Below, one piece after another: positions 6,115 through 6,820 of a stretch of 6,820 nucleotides of DNA (position 1 is its first letter; each line of letters begins with the position of its first letter). The translations under genes were made by a program, and so were the position numbers. Source of the stretch: CAYRGQ01 sp964444885. GTDB lineage: Bacteria; Bacteroidota; Bacteroidia; Sphingobacteriales; Sphingobacteriaceae. The DNA lies in the NCBI GenBank assembly GCA_964444885.1, contig CAYUIZ010000138.1, positions 1 to 6,820 of the forward strand, in the 5' to 3' direction. The notes beneath the pieces are model-generated. The model had not been told where the DNA came from, searched no databases, and saw only the letters and a program-made list of their open reading frames with translations.

Positions 6115-6714
6115 CTACTCGTCGATGAGGCTTTGGATAAAGTCGACGACTTCCTGACGGCCATAATCGGCCATGCCCTCGTGGCGCGCTGCAATGGCGC
6201 CGGTCTTATCCAAAATCACCGTCGTGGGGATGGCCCCGCCCAGCCAGTCGCCAGGGATTTCGCCAGCAGGCACATGCACAGGCAGGGTTAGATTTTTGTC
6301 TTCCATGAACTTGACCGACTGTTCATATTTGTTATCTACGTCTGCCAAGATGAACACAATGTCCTCATGATCGCGAAAGGCATCATAAAGTTTGTTGATC
6401 GAGGGCATCTCGGCGATGCAAGGCGGGCACCATGTCGCCCAAAAGTTGATGAACACGACCTTGCCCTGCAGGTTGGCCGCGTCAATGCGGTTGCCTTCGC
6501 CGTCCTGAAAGAAAACAGAACGGACCGGACGCATTGCGTTTGTGGCCTCCGCGCCCGGCGCAGGTGCCTCCACCTGAGTGAGGTCAGGCTTGAACAAGCC
6601 CATTTTCATCAGTTGCTGGCTCAACCAAGCCTTCGCATTGGGGCTGATCAGAAACACCAGCAAAATGGCAATGAAGATAAAGCTGATAATACGGGGCAAC
6701 GTAAGTCGTTTCAT
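6115..6714 (-). CDS. TlpA/ResA-family membrane-anchored thioredoxin-like thiol:disulfide oxidoreductase
   Basis: The 199-residue protein starts with basic residues and one hydrophobic segment (about 9-24). A short stretch and a Pro/Ala-rich linker (about 49-60) follow, and then a thioredoxin fold from about 62 to the C-terminus. The active site is FWATWCPPC with C96 and C99, and the cis-proline loop is AIPTT with P163. FILADVDN (121-128) fits the TlpA/ResA beta strand and following turn. The uncleaved-looking anchor puts the catalytic domain on the periplasmic side. There it would reduce or shuffle disulfides, for example in cytochrome c maturation or envelope protein repair. The partner is not indicated by the neighbours, and no DsbD or cytochrome gene is nearby. 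An exact -7 promoter box lies 25 nt upstream of the ATG. Its stop is 12 bp from that of the convergent dehydrogenase gene. The N-terminus is better read as a signal anchor than as a cleaved lipoprotein signal, since it has no lipobox cysteine. Confidence 0.94.
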   Translation of the reverse strand: MKRLTLPRIISFIFIAILLVFLISPNAKAWLSQQLMKMGLFKPDLTQVEAPAPGAEATNAMRPVRSVFFQDGEGNRIDAANLQGKVVFINFWATWCPPCIAEMPSINKLYDAFRDHEDIVFILADVDNKYEQSVKFMEDKNLTLPVHVPAGEIPGDWLGGAIPTTVILDKTGAIAARHEGMADYGRQEVVDFIQSLIDE

Positions 6715-6739
6715 GTGTCTTGAACCTAGGGTCTAATTA

Positions 6740-6747
6740 CAAAGGTA
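6740..6747 (-). promoter_or_regulatory. Candidate Bacteroidota-type -7 box for the TlpA-like gene
   Basis: Read on the minus strand, TACCTTTG is an exact TAnnTTTG match lying 25 nt upstream of the start at 6714, nearly the same spacing as the pyrF box. The -33 region has no clear TTG. The rest of 6715-6820 shows only two short palindromes, GCTAGC (6764-6769) and GGTGCACC (6788-6795), and no supported gene. Confidence 0.5.
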
Positions 6748-6820
6748 GGGAAAATTTGTGGGAGCTAGCGGGCTTAGTATCAGCGGGGGTGCACCGACAA
6801 AAATCCAATTTGCGTCATTT

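Noticed and set aside
6367..6723. Plus-strand 118-codon frame opposite the TlpA-like gene
   Set aside because: It is antisense to a gene with intact WCPPC and cis-Pro motifs, and its His/Arg-rich composition marks it as a shadow.
6788..6795. GGTGCACC palindrome near the right edge
   Set aside because: It is eight bases long and about 40 bp upstream of the TlpA-like -7 box. It could be an operator, but nothing else supports it.
6715..6820. Possible gene end or start at the right edge, such as a minus-strand ATG at 6818 giving 12 codons, or plus-strand frames open to the edge
   Set aside because: They are too short to judge and no residues are recognised.

Overview
The window is an ordinary housekeeping segment of a bacterial chromosome. 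It carries five complete protein genes and no RNA gene, mobile element, CRISPR array or phage gene that I can see. The source is most likely a member of the Bacteroidota, probably Sphingobacteriales (the Pedobacter/Parapedobacter side), with fairly high GC for that group. The reasons are the Lon N-terminus, the close fit of all five proteins to Bacteroidota families as I remember them, the lack of Shine-Dalgarno sequences before the starts, and exact matches to the Bacteroidota -7 promoter box (TAnnTTTG) upstream of two genes. The genus cannot be settled from this sequence alone.

Layout: 1-218 is a dense control region for lon. It holds a two-copy 14-bp tandem repeat at the window edge, a 28-bp dyad, a short inverted repeat, a near-perfect sigma-54 promoter and a possible 5'-leader hairpin. 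lon follows (219-2672, +) and ends in a clear intrinsic terminator. Next is a CNNM/CorC-type membrane transporter gene (2797-4101, +), which converges on pyrF (4150-4983, -) across a short hairpin-bearing gap. pyrF diverges from a D-2-hydroxyacid dehydrogenase gene (5122-6102, +) over a 138-bp promoter region. The dehydrogenase gene converges on a membrane-anchored thioredoxin-like (TlpA family) gene (6115-6714, -) with only 12 bp between the stop codons. The last 106 bp hold the promoter of that gene and nothing else I can support. No gene-free stretch exceeds 300 bases.

The five genes alternate in direction and do not form an operon or an obvious pathway: protein quality control (Lon), divalent cation transport (CNNM/CorC), pyrimidine synthesis (PyrF), 2-ketoacid reduction (dehydrogenase) and envelope thiol redox (TlpA). 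Each appears to be its own transcription unit. I found no new multi-gene system. The part most worth attention is the lon control region, where the layout of promoter and upstream dyad suggests activator-dependent sigma-54 transcription of a stress protease.
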